DNA of 64,000 bases. Origin: Lunularia cruciata (Eukaryota; Streptophyta; Marchantiopsida; Lunulariales; Lunulariaceae). Both the position numbers and the translations under genes were made by a program. The stretch covers positions 5,272,501 to 5,336,500 of the forward strand of contig OX419761.1 in assembly GCA_948567375.1 (NCBI GenBank), in the 5' to 3' direction. The notes under the pieces are model-generated. The model saw only the letters and a program-made list of their open reading frames with translations. It ran no database searches and was not told the origin of the DNA. This document shows positions 1-11,042 of this stretch, piece after piece; position 1 is the first letter of the stretch; every line of letters begins with the position of its first letter.

Positions 1-73
1 TGAAGAAGACCATACAACTTCCATAAGAGTTCCATTACATGTTGTAGTTTAATAATATATGCCAAAGTACACA

Positions 74-814
74 TGTAATACCAAGAGCTAGCCATATGAT
101 CTAGATGTGAAATTTGGTTCGGTAGCATCTAGAATGATGTTATACATGATGGTCAAAATAGATAAGATAGAAGTATCACCAAAAGAGTACTTTTGCTAAT
201 AGGGCAGAAACCTAATTAGACTTGAGAACCTTAAAACCAATAGCTAGACATATGATTTAAAGGTGAGAATTGGTTTGGTAACATCTGGAAGGATGTTACA
301 CATGATGGACTAAACAGATCAAAAAGAGGTATCACCAAAAGGGGACTTCTACTAATAGAGTAGGAACCAAAATATGCCTGAAATCTTTGAAGGCAATTTT
401 GGAGGCCTAAACGGATGAATTAGGCCTCAAAAATGTGCAGATCCCCCCCCCCCAGTGGAGGAAAGGCTGGCCTTCCCTCCCCCCTGCTTTGTCTCGTCGA
501 GAGCTTTCCAATGGTACTTTACTCATGTGATTCTGAGATTCCTACAGGAAGATTCCCTAAAAGATTTCTTCCGGTCAAAGCTTGTTTGACCAACCAGATA
601 GGACCTAGACCAGACATGTCACCCATCCAAGTAAGTAATCCAAGGGTGGAGCTTGCTGACATGTCACCTATCTGTGTCCCTAATCCTATGGTGGAGCTTC
701 CTTGGATGAGATCCTCTTTGTCTATATAATAAAGAGAAGGTGCTCCCTTGGGGCATCGATTGTTTGAGTGTGCAATCTGTGTTTTCTCTCTTCTCTTGTC
801 CTCGGAGTATTACA
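74..814 (+). repeat. Solo LTR of the local Ty3/gypsy family, internally duplicated
   Basis: The segment opens with TGTAATACCA and closes with GAGTATTACA. These are the same ends, in reverse orientation, as the LTRs at 12447 and 18161. The flanking 5-mers are ACACA (69-73) and ACACC (815-819), a target duplication with one mismatch. A TATA-like box (CTATATAATAAAG) lies near 720-733. The first ~160 bp of the LTR occurs twice (about 84-230 and 236-395), so the unit is longer than the ~588-bp reference LTR. No primer-binding site or internal region follows, as expected for a solo LTR left by LTR-LTR recombination. Confidence 0.8.
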
Positions 815-1839
815 ACACCCTTATATCTCAGTTTGGAGTGGTATTGACACCATAACCAACTCTTTCCTTGTCATCTCCTCTTGTCTTGCATCTCAAAATG
901 TTTTAGCTTGTCTTTTCTCTTCAAATGCCTAAGCTTCTTTATGATCAAGATATTGGATCATATGCTTCTTTTGATCTTTTACCTTGTTTTTGTACCTTTG
1001 TCTTACCTATTATTGATGTTGAAGAAGGACTATCAAGGATCCATGCTCTCTAGCTTTGACAATGTGTTGTAAGAAGATAGTTTTTCCAACTCTAGTACAA
1101 TCAAGTAAAAAAGATAGCATATCTATTATTAAAAACATCTTTATAAAAGGAGAGAATAAACAAATAAGCTAGTTTATATATTACTCTTGTATAATATAAT
1201 TTTTTTCATAAGACAAATTTCATCATACTTATCCTCTATTCTTGCATATAAGAAATGCCTTGAAGGAGACTTTTATCTTCTTTTTAAATCTTTTATTTAT
1301 GTCTTGTTTGATACGTTGTGTAGATTAAGCATAATATACATTTATAGAAAATACAACATTGAGTATATTTTGGTCTTGAAAATTTAATGTAGCATACTCA
1401 AAAATTCTTTTGCCTATCTAACACTATCAAACATCCAAATTACTAATTTGAAATATTTTGTAAGTTCTAACAGCTTGAAAAAAACATTCATTTCTTGTGT
1501 TTTTATTGGTGCAACATAGCTAAGCACTATTGTCTGAAGTAAAGAGTGTTCTATTATGGTGAGACACCAAGTGCTAGGATGTTTGATACATCAAAAGTCA
1601 GAATGACAAAGGATAGAGTTTTAACTCTATTCAAAGATAACAATGGTTCTCAAGTTATGGGCCCATAGTCAGCACTATTGTTGCTTGAAGAGCTTAAAGA
1701 GCTAGAGAATTTAGCTGAACACATATAGGTTTCCTAGTCTGAAAATGTGCAATCTTTTCTAGATAGTTATGATTTTATGGACTTGGTATTAAAGATCCAT
1801 GATACCATTTAAATAGAGTGTACAAATTTTTTTTTACAG
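815..1839. other. AT-rich intergenic stretch without a recognisable gene
   Basis: Only short unsupported open frames occur here, and I recognise no domain. From about 1540 the sequence may be the decayed upstream part of the copia relic that becomes recognisable after 1840, but I could not align it. Confidence 0.5.
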
Positions 1840-2730
1840 AGAGTGAAGCACACTATAAATAGAAGATTTCTCTTACTTGTTTTGGAAAAGCAAATCAAAG
1901 ACATAGTAGATAATTACTTGTGTGAGAAATTTGAGAGAAACTCAAGAGCATAACTATAATTAAAGATTGGAAAGATTGATTGAAATTATATAGAGATATT
2001 GACCATGAAGATGCAAGAGTGTAATGAGTTCACCAAGCAACTAGCAAGAGTTTGAAAAGGCTTCAAGAAGATGATGGGTTAAGATGCAAAGAGATATATG
2101 ACATTAACCAACTCTTATATTCTCTTCTTCCAAGCTATGAACCCATTTGCATAGCTCTTACGGTTCTACATATAGAATCTATGACATGGAACTATGTGGC
2201 AAACAAGTTGATATAGTTTATCATAAATAAAAAGGAAACGGGAAAAGGCAAGTTGCAAATGAGATGTTAGATGCTGCTCTATTTAGTTCTTGTTCAAAGA
2301 CATACAAAGGACCAAGTAGAAGATTGAATGTACTTGGAAAGGAAGTTGACATTAGCAACATAACTTGCTGTTTTTGCCATGAGAGACACCACATTTCACC
2401 TCACTATCCTAAGAATGGTGATAGGAGGTGAAAAAGGAAGGAAGGATATCACATCTTACAAAGGGATGCAAACTTGCAAGCTCAACATGCAATCCAAAAT
2501 AATATACTAACATAGAAATTATTGAGGAAGGAAAATAGTTTGATTGGGGATTGATAGTAGAATCTAGAAAGTGCTTAAATTTTTCAAGATAGTTCTTGGA
2601 TTCTAGAGTTACTTCTCACATTTGCTATCAAAGACAACTATTCTTGTCTCTTCAACCTATGAAGCTTCCAAAGAGCGTTCATTGTGGACTTGGGATTCTA
2701 AATCTAGTGTTAGGAATTTGCAAGGTTCCT
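1840..2730 (+). pseudogene. Degenerate Ty1/copia gag and protease fragment
   Basis: Three conceptual translations on the plus strand fit copia polyproteins. Around 2100-2215 a frame reads INQLLYSLLPSYEP, which resembles the gag signature before the zinc knuckle. Around 2362-2410 a frame reads CCFCHERHHISPHY, a C-x2-C-x4-H-x4-C knuckle whose last Cys has become Tyr. Around 2596-2650 a frame reads LDSRVTSHICYQRQLF, the copia protease box normally DSGAT/S-H, here with Gly changed to Arg. Frames change and stops intervene, so this is a relic. No LTR, integrase or RT could be attached to it. Confidence 0.65.
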
Positions 2731-2758
2731 ATTGCCTACATACAATGATCTTACACAA

Positions 2759-2938
2759 GTCTTTGTAAGAGTTATTTTGAGAATTTTCTTGAAATTCTTG
2801 AATACACATAGAACTTAATGCCAATACATTTCCTACATGAACATAGAATCTTTGTAAGAGTTATTTGGATAATGTTCTCTACATTCTTGAATACTCATAA
2901 AACTTAATGTCAATGGGTTGCCTACTTGAACATTGAGT
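2759..2938. repeat. Tandem duplication, about 89-bp period
   Basis: Two adjacent diverged copies start with CTTTGTAAGAGTTATTT, at about 2761 and 2850. They share the later words CATTCTTGAATA and AACTTAATG. They sit between the copia relic and the PHD relic. No coding function is apparent. Confidence 0.7.
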
Positions 2939-3074
2939 GGATGTCTTGTTTTAGAGCAACTGAAAACAATGTTCTCAAAAAAAGAACATTGGTACTTGGC
3001 TATGGAGTTGCAAAAGGTAAGTTGTTCAAGTTGTTGGAAGCTGATTGTCCAAATACTACATTTTTCATGCGTAT

Positions 3075-3715
3075 ATACACTGCTACACAACATACGTCGC
3101 CGTCAACATCATACACTACAGAAGCACAACTCACACATAAGTCATACATGAACTCTAAAGTGCCACAATCAGATCATTTACAACTCAAATCAACTCAAAT
3201 CAGATCAGTACTTGATCCGGTCCTCAACAACTTGCCAACAACAAGGACTGATTACAATCAAGCCACACCCACTCTAGCTAAGAGACTCCAGGTGACGCTT
3301 TTCGGCTTTTTTCCACTCTAGCAAAGAAATTGAAGGCTCAACATCAGAGAAGTGAGCTCTCTAGAGCTGCACTTCCAAGGAATACTCCTGATTTCAACCT
3401 AGGTCTCATCCAATGGTCCCACTGATAGCACACTTGATGGTGTGGACGGTGCAAGTGACGGTGAGCCCCACCATGTACTCAGTATCCCAAACACAAAATC
3501 TGACCATTGGAAAGTGTCTATGAGTAATTGCCAAAATGCTTCTAACTACTATCACTGGAACTCTAGTGTCCGAGCAATCTAGATGCAACACTACAAATGG
3601 CATGCCAACTGTTGTGCATATATTCTTTGCTACACAACATACATTGTTGTCAACATCATACACTATAGAAGCACAACTCACACATAAGTCATACATGAAC
3701 TCTAAAGTGCCACAA
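3075..3715. repeat. Direct repeat pair of about 95 bp, 547 bp apart
   Basis: The segments at about 3075-3168 and 3622-3715 match closely without indels, for example CACAACTCACACATAAGTCA followed by CATGAACTCTAAAGTGCCACAA. On the minus strand each copy encodes the same MYDLCVSCASIVYDVD-like stretch of the methyltransferase-like relic, so the repeat is a partial internal duplication of that relic. Confidence 0.8.
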
Positions 3716-4110
3716 TTGCCCCCTAGCTACCGGTTAGCTCCCTCTAACTCTAGATAGCCATCTACTCCAAGTATATGGTATAACCTATGATGGGCAAAGA
3801 TCAAGAGGTCGGGTGCTATAAAGCCCCATTGTTAGTTGCTTATCTGCAATCTACACCATATAAAGGATGAACTAGGTATAGGTCAAGTACATCTAGGACA
3901 TAACCACTTTCCTTGAGGAACCATCGTGAGTGGAGGAGTCATACATGCCATATGCCATCCTCTCAAACAACTATCACTCACTAACATAGTAGCAGCTCCA
4001 CCAAAAGAGCCACATAACACACACTTCATGCCTGCATGTACAAGTGCTAAGCTTGGGTCCATAGTACCATCAATGTTTGGGAGGTGGCATGGTGCACAAT
4101 TGGCATTCAA
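3406..4110 (-). pseudogene. PHD-finger plus C5-methyltransferase-like relic
   Basis: The minus frame at 3883-4110 encodes a clear PHD-type zinc finger: CVLC, then SDSCLRGWHMAC, then PPLTMVPQGKWLCPRC. Spacing and the Trp before the last Cys pair fit the family. Below it, after several stops, the frame at 3406-3696 reads TLEFMYDLC and YDVDNNVCCVAKNI. This resembles motif I/II of cytosine-5 methyltransferase-like domains (LEFFGG..., YVDN...). The PHD call is what I see. The methyltransferase link rests on remembered plant and algal retroelement ORFs that pair these domains and is tentative. Stops make the locus nonfunctional. It could instead be a captured fragment of a chromatin gene. Confidence 0.5.
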
Positions 4111-5293
4111 AGAAGGAGCAAGTTATTTTAACTAAAATTATTCAATAAGAATATAATTGTAGATAGAGTAGATTCAATTTTGAGCAATCATTTATGTATG
4201 AGTAACAAACAAGATAATAATCATTGAACTATAGTACAACTAGAGTGTGCTACAAAATTTTGGTAGAGATATCAAGTGTAGTAGTAATAATGTGGTTAAG
4301 AAATCTCAATTAGGTCTTAGTGATTGTTCAATAAAAATCTACCATTCATATTTCTAATCATCCAAATAACAAGAATGGTATGGGATTGTTTTGCAAAGCT
4401 AGAAGAGATTGGTACAATGTAAGCTATTTTCTTCAATTTTGTTCAATTCAACTCTCATGCAACTTTTGGAGATTCATAAAGGAGAAACAATAGATTATTT
4501 TATATGTGGATTCAAGCATTATTCAAAGATGAAAATGGTCTAAACTAAAAGAAGCCATATAGATAATTGAGAGTTTTATTTCTCTTGTTTCTTATAAACT
4601 TGTACACGCATATCACCCAAAAGTCATAGAAGTAATTCCTATGGAAATCATCTAGCATAAGTTGTTTACAAATATTGATAAGGAAGAAATATTTCAAAGT
4701 GAAGGATGTTTTTTTTGCCAAAATTTTAGATATAACATTGGAGATTATCCAAATTGCATAAGCCAAATCCAATAAATTAACAAGTTGAATTTATAGATGA
4801 ATCATTTGATTCAAAAAATAGCAATGTTTTGTTAGACCAATTTACTAGAAGCAACATTAGTTCTAATAAGGTTCAGAGCTTGACATGCACTAATTTCTTT
4901 CACCTTTAAAGGATAATTTTAAATGATCCTTGTAAGAGTTGGTGGATCCTAGTAGTTTGAAAGAATTTCATAATGCATTTTACAAAAGAGATTAGTGTTT
5001 TTATTGTTGAAGAGAAGTTCCTTGATAATGGTTGATAAAAGAAACGCACTAAATTTTAGACTTCTGAACTAAAAATTTTCAAGCTTGGGAAAGAGTAGAC
5101 AAAGTCAATAAAATCTATAATTGTATCTTTGTTTTGACACCATTCTAAGATTAGTTTTGCTTGAATTTTGTATTGTTTACTAAAATTGGTTAGATGATAC
5201 ATTCAAGTGGTTTCTAAAGGCATATTCCTAGATTTAGGATATTTGGCACCTTAGTTAGAGATATCAATTATTGTGACATGTGATTAAAAGTTG
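4111..5293. other. AT-rich stretch, possible unassigned retroelement debris
   Basis: No gene is recognisable. Around 4440-4540 a plus frame reads LEIHKGETIDYFICGFK, faintly like a gag segment. At about 4710-4770 a frame gives YNIGDYPNC, which could be a decayed zinc knuckle. Neither is strong enough to name. Confidence 0.4.
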
Positions 5294-8136
5294 TGGTACC
5301 ATCATTTTGCAGATTTTTGTTTTATTTTGGCACTTATTTCCCTTTATTTTGTAGTTAAGAAAGCAAAGAATGAGTGAAACTAGAAGAAGTTGAGATTATT
5401 TGGGTAGGAGGCAAGCACTCCAAAGAGTGAGGTATTGTTCCTTTGCAATACTCAACAGGTCACTCCAAGTGAAGAGCTAAAGCCTTACTATGAGTGAAGT
5501 ATAGAAAACTCCCTCCAAGTAAGTGAAGGATGTGTTACTTGGAGTGAGAGTGTCACTTCAAGTAGACAAAGAAGATATTTTTTACTTTGGAGTGAGGAAG
5601 GACCAAATCCAAAGATCTTTTGAGTGGGTAGTATCAAGATATTTGACCAAATTGTCATCAAGAGTGTACTATGTGTACACTCTTGAGTGTAAATGGAGCA
5701 AGTACTATCACCAAAGAATTAAAAATCATGAGAAGCTCACATGAGTTGGTGATTGATGCTCAAATCGCATGATAAAAACAAAGGACATCAGTTCAAATGG
5801 TTGTGGGACTTAGTGGGTATCAAAAACTTCAGAATTCCTTAGTGCTTGAAGCCATGTGCTGACTTCAAGTTGTAGAATTTGCACCTGAAGGACCCTCAAT
5901 ACCCTTAATAGACAAAGAGAAAAGTACAATTGTGTTTGAAGGAGAAAGAGAATTCTTGGAGAAGGGAATTCTTCCACAAGAATTCAAATGCCTAAGTGCC
6001 TAGAGTGACTTCAGTAAGTTAAGAGAGTGTCAAAGTACAACCCGAATAGCAAACATGGTGATAGGAAGTAGTACAAGGAAGAGTTATGTCAATCTGAGAA
6101 ATCCCATTATCAATCTTTGGGATATGGAGGCAAAATAGCATTATTAAAAAGCTAAACCTGGCTTTTCTCCGTTGGAATAATAATATATCTTAGGACCCAT
6201 GGGACTGAAATCAAGGAAATGAAGCAGTTAACACCAAGAAAACTTTGTGCTAACCCTTGAGCATGGATTGAGAGCTATTGGGGGGAAGTTCTAGGAGAAG
6301 ATGCAGGACCAAAGGATGGTATCATGATAGAGACCAACTTTAGAACCTTTAGCCAAGCAATGCAAAACTGTATTGATGTAGTGTTTGTTGGCCACAAGAA
6401 TTGTTCAAATGGGTGGATGGTGCCCAAGTAAAAGGACCTTGTCTGGAAATCACTCATTGGTGTGCCCTAATGGAGATCTTAAACCTAGCAAAAAACCTAC
6501 CTATGAAATGCTTGGGCTACATTCTTTGAGCATGTCTTTTCTACAACTCCTATAAACTAGGCAAGGATCTTTGACCCCTCTTTTACCAAATTTTTCACTA
6601 CTTTCAAATGACAAGGACCTCACTATGTTATGCCTTTAATTATACACTTTTATATCAACATGAACCTACTTATGGAAAAAAAGAAAGGCATGTTTCATGG
6701 GCATTCCTACTCAAGTTTATACTACTTATTGGATGGCCAAGGCTTGGAGGCAATGAAGAATGCAGGAGAAGGATGTGCATTTTGCAAGGATTGGCAAGAC
6801 AAAGTGCTTGAGAAACCACAAAACAAGAGGACTAGATAGTCTTGCACACCTTCCAAGAAAATGCTATTTTAATCAATTGCCAAGAGGTAAAACATAATCA
6901 CTATTGAGGATTCAAACAAAGACAAAGCCAAAGATACATCACCAAAACAAGAATAAGAAGCCACTGAATTAGACAAAGAGGAGGATTCTTACAAGATCTT
7001 CAAGTCCAAATTAGAAGAAGACAAAGAAGTGATGGGTCAAGAGAAGAAGACAATGAGGATGAAGATATACCAAGAGAAGAAGTATATGTGTTAGAAGTTC
7101 TGGAGGAACATACAAACCCAAAAGCCAGACTTGTGGGAGTGAAACCTGTTGGAGCACAACCAGAAGCACAACCAATAGGGAAGTCAAATGAAGCAAGGCT
7201 TGAGGATAAAAAAACTAAAGTGCAAGAGTTGTTCACCACATCAACAACAACATTTGTGAGTTTTAGCTTGATAGAGGGTCAAGGTTGGTTAAGGGAAAAC
7301 CTGGTTATAATTTTGTGGTACACTCATTGGTTCTCCTTATGTTTGTTCTTGATGAATACTTATTGGTGTATAAGATGAAGAATTTTGATGTTTGCAATTA
7401 CATCTCATTGGTAAGAAGTTTATATTTGCAACATCATTATCAACTTGCATGTGTAGACTCTTCAAAGAACAAAGTAGTGTTGCTCAAGAATCACCAACAA
7501 CTTGGAGAGAAGGAGTTCACATTACAAGAAGAAATCAAGGTTATAAAGGGGATTTTCTTATGTGGACCAGGGCCAAGAAGGCCAAGGACTTAAAGATCAA
7601 GGAGCAAGATAAGTTGACCACATTACACCAATCTTTGGCCACATACAAGGTAAATGCAATAGCAAAGCACTTTGAACTACAACCAATAGTGAAGGCATAG
7701 ATTTTGGAATGTCAATCATTTTAAGAACACAAGGAAGCCTCTTTCTTGGAGGCTTCATAGAACCAAAGAATAACCAATCTTTGCTTAAAGGAGCAGCAAG
7801 CCCAAATTGACAATCAAACAAAGAAAGTGTTGTGATGAAGGACAACCTAACCTGGATTTCTATGGTGCTTGCAACCATATCCATGGGAGAAAACCCATCA
7901 ACCAAAGTTTCTGCCTTGAATAGGCAGGAGGAGATATTGTGGTACAACTCTTAGTGAAGAAATTGGTTAGGGAAAAGAAGTAGAGGAAGTTGAGGCAACT
8001 CTACACAACTATGATGCACCCTCTTAGGGAATTCTTATAGATATCAATATTGCTAGGTGATATCTAGGAGATGAAAATCTTGCAAATGAACCTAATGGAA
8101 GTTGTTGTAAAACAAAGTGTTGGAGCATGTAGCTGT
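5294..8136 (+). pseudogene. Unit D: old, diverged member of the A/B/C ORF-bearing family
   Basis: The start (GTGGTACCATCATTTTG at about 5294) resembles the TGTGGTACCC terminus of units B and C and the same T-rich leader. Near 6618 a frame reads HYVMPLIIHFYINMNLL, matching HYIVPFAAHFYLGLNLL of unit A and HYFAPFATHFYFRLNLL of unit B. An acidic, Lys/Glu-rich stretch follows (about 6960-7230), as in unit A. Many stops and shifts are present. Unit A (8137-11236) appears to be inserted in it, so the right end of D should lie beyond 11236. I could not find a convincing terminus there. Confidence 0.5.
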
Positions 8137-8659
8137 TGTGGTGCCCACATTTTATTTTTTTTTCAAAATAAAGGAGAAGAAGTGTATAGGGAAGTCAGAT
8201 TGCGCATGTATGGCCAAAGAAGGCAAAGAAAAAAATCTTCGGGATGAAACCCAAAGTAAAGTGGCTTCGGGTCATAAGGCAAAGTACTCGGAAATGCCCT
8301 GTCAGCATACAATACAAAGTAAATTGTCTTTGGATCGGGGGGAGCTCAACCTGAGGCAAAGACAGTCTAACAACCTTTCATCGGGCCGAGAAATTCAAGA
8401 AGGGGCCGTTTCAAAATTGGCGGCTCATACGCACGAAGGTTGATTGATAGTGATAGGTGCATGCCGGAGGTGTGATTTCTTGGTAGAAACTCAAAGTGAC
8501 AGAAGACGAAGAAGTGCAACTCTATAAAAATCGAAACTGCAATGATGAAATGTCAAGCAATTTTCCTTCGCCGTTGAGGAGTCGTCTTGTAGGTGATTAG
8601 GGAAAGGGAAATAGAGTTGGACTCGTGTTAGTGCGGAGGGAGAAGTCACAAGAGAGAAA

Positions 8660-9907
8660 TTGAGAGTCAATGAGAAAGCAGAAGAGATGGGAGGAGGGAA
8701 GAAAAACTCCGAATTTGCAGTGAGAAATCATGCAATTTGGAGATTAGATGTAGTAGCGAGGATCGAAGTCTTGAGCCGACTTTGGATCACCTTTTTGGCA
8801 TGGAATTGGAACGTAAGTTTTCCAGGATTCATAACAGAAATCATCGTGAGTAAGTGTCTCAATGGTCCCGAGGAAGAAGGGAAGAGAGGAAATCCGGCTT
8901 GCTGGACAGAGTCGGATTGGAGACTCGTACTCGGGAAGGAGGCGGGCTCGGAGCAGGGAGCAACGTTCTTGGGGAAGGGAGAGATAGCCCAAGAAACGCA
9001 GGAGGTGAGAGATGCCTTCTTGTCAAAGAGAACGAAGAATGGGTACAAGGTAGAAAGTTACAAAGACCCTGTCAAGAGAGGAATTGTGAGTGCATTGATG
9101 GCAATCTTGAAGCCGGAGAGAACAACATATGTGATGAAACACCAAGCGGTGTTCTTTCACAAATTGTTTGCAGGAGAACCAATTAATTGGGCGAGGTGTT
9201 TTCACGGGAGAACGAGGCAGATGGTGTGGAATCTATGGGATAAGTAGCCTCCACATTACATTGTGCCGTTTGCGGCGCATTTCTACCTTGGGCTCAATTT
9301 GCTGACCTCGGCGGAGCAAAATTGGATGGTGTCGCACTTCCATCCGGATGTGCGAAAGGAAGTCAATGTCGAGGAGCAGCAATACATTCTCCAAATCTGG
9401 AGCACGGACGACTACTACGCGAAGACAGGGAAAAATGTGGAGGTCGTAGTAAGTACCCCGACGAAGAAGAGAACTCGGCAAGCAGAAGCCAAAGAAAACA
9501 AGAAACCTCGGAAGATGCAAAAAAATAACCTGAGGCAAGGAATGGTGGTGATTGAGTCAGAAGATGAAGACTCAAAAGGCGAGGCCAAGCTCAAGACGGA
9601 GGACTCGGAACATGAGGAGGAACCTGAACTGACACTGCAGAGCGGAGATACGAGCAGTGACAGTGAAGACGGTGGAGAAATGACCTCGGCGCCAATGGCT
9701 GAAGAATACGAAGAAGAAGTGCAAGTCAAAGTAGAAGCCGAAGACAATGCGGCATTGGAAGACAAAGTACCGGTGCCCGAGGAGAAGAAGATTGCAGTAC
9801 AGCGAGGAGTTCGCTCGAGACGTAAGGCAAAGTGTGAGGCGGGGCCGAGTAGAGTGAAGGAAGAGGTCAAAGGAAGCTCAAGCACTGAGGCATCAATCCC
9901 GATATGA
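8660..9907 (+). pseudogene. Unit A ORF, N-terminal Trp-rich domain and acidic middle
   Basis: One frame runs from ATG 8660 to the stop at 9907, interrupted only by a TAG at 9245-9247. Residues 30-195 hold conserved words: IWRLDVVARIEVLSRLW, ITFLAWNWNVSFP, WTESDWRLVLGKEA and NGYKVESYKDP, then VFFHKLFAGEPINWARCFH. After the stop the frame continues PPHYIVPFAAHFYLGLNLL and IWSTDDYYAKTGK, then a long Glu/Asp-rich segment with basic KKRTR and RSRRKAK patches. All these words recur in units B and C, so they are protein-selected, not chance. The FFHKLFAGEPINW...PF...HFY part faintly resembles the 'putative plant transposon protein' domain of other plant retroelements; this is only a suggestion. Function unknown. 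Confidence 0.65.
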
Positions 9908-10049
9908 AGACTTTAGAGAAGAAGGCGTGTATCAAGAGAACACAAGGAGAAGAGAGAGACCACTCCATGGGAGGAAGAAGTTGCCAGTGAGGGAGTAGAG
10001 TACTTGCGAGAGGTAGTGTGCCCGCTGTTGGGAGCAGAAGAAGAAGGAG

Positions 10050-11042
10050 ATGCAGTCGACTTGTCCAGAAGTAAAGACTGTATTGCAAGTAGTAGCAAGA
10101 TTAGAAGAGGAGAACTCGGAGTTGAAGAGGAGTATAACCCAAGGTGAGGAGGAGAGAGAAGTACTGCGAGTGGAAGCAGTAGAGAGAAGTCAGGTAATCA
10201 AAGACCTGAAGAGAGAAGTGAGCTATCGAGAGGATCTTGCGAGGAAGAGTGACATCGCAAGGGAGAGACAGGTAGCGGAGCACAAAATCTTGAAGCAGCA
10301 GTTTGTTGATTCAAGAGTAGAGCTTATCCATGCTATGGCGAGGGTAGCATCAAAGGATCAAGAGATCGATCGAGTGATGGAGAGTATGGAGGAGAAGAAG
10401 CAACTCTGGCAAAGAGAGTTGGCTGCGCGATATAAAGAAGAAGAGAGATTACGAGAGTTACTTCGTAATCAGGAAGAGAAAGTTGTACAGAAGGAGAAAG
10501 AGAAGGAAGTGGTGAAAGCCGAGTTTGAAGAAGAGCTGGCAATGTACCGAGATGAATGGCTTGCAGATCGTGAACGAGAACGGAAGATAAGGTTGGAGCC
10601 ATTGAAGGAGATAGTCCTCAGGGTGAACGCAATGTTAAGTACAAAAGCCAGCGTTCAAATTGAAGAAGCGCGACTGCACGAGTTGAAGTTGTTGGTGCAA
10701 GAGATGAGGCGAAGACAAGCAAAGGACACGGAGATGAATGCCTTGTTAATAAAATTAAGAACTCGTGTAGATAGGAAGGTTTTGGAGGTAGAGGATAAAA
10801 TTTCCATCAGATTAGACTTAGTGAAAGTAGAGCTAGAAAAGCTTCGGACAAATGTTAAAGCAAAACCCGAAGTAGATAATATAGGAGTCCAAATGTCTTC
10901 GGAGTTACCATTAGAGACATTAGAGAAGAGTGGGTCAGGAGTTAAGGAGTTAGATAGATTACCCACTAGTGCAATTTCAGATCAAGAAAGAGAATTACTG
11001 GAGCTGGTAGAAGATGAAGGAGCTGTGATTATGGAGTGTTAA
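10050..11042 (+). CDS. Unit A ORF, C-terminal coiled-coil part (frame-shifted continuation)
   Basis: This is a 330-codon frame, almost entirely charged heptad-like sequence (for example RLEEENSELKRSI, KDQEIDRVMESMEEKKQLW, RDRKVLEVEDKI-like words), predicting a long coiled coil. It ends in a less charged tail (SELPLETLEKSGSG, RLPTSAIS). Units B (20058-20438) and C (58381-58680, 58960-59292) encode the same segments, including VDRK.LEV.D and LW/AWQ.EL. The preceding frame (to about 10070) reads VEYLREVVCPLLGAEEEGD, so one frameshift separates this part from the upstream ORF. The Met at 10050 is therefore probably not the natural start. Not likely a functional gene on its own. Confidence 0.6.
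   Translation: MQSTCPEVKTVLQVVARLEEENSELKRSITQGEEEREVLRVEAVERSQVIKDLKREVSYREDLARKSDIARERQVAEHKILKQQFVDSRVELIHAMARVASKDQEIDRVMESMEEKKQLWQRELAARYKEEERLRELLRNQEEKVVQKEKEKEVVKAEFEEELAMYRDEWLADRERERKIRLEPLKEIVLRVNAMLSTKASVQIEEARLHELKLLVQEMRRRQAKDTEMNALLIKLRTRVDRKVLEVEDKISIRLDLVKVELEKLRTNVKAKPEVDNIGVQMSSELPLETLEKSGSGVKELDRLPTSAISDQERELLELVEDEGAVIMEC

Noticed and set aside
881-1387. Two short hydrophobic frames after the first LTR
   Set aside because: Their Phe/Leu/Ile-rich content is what random AT-rich DNA yields, and nothing supports expression.
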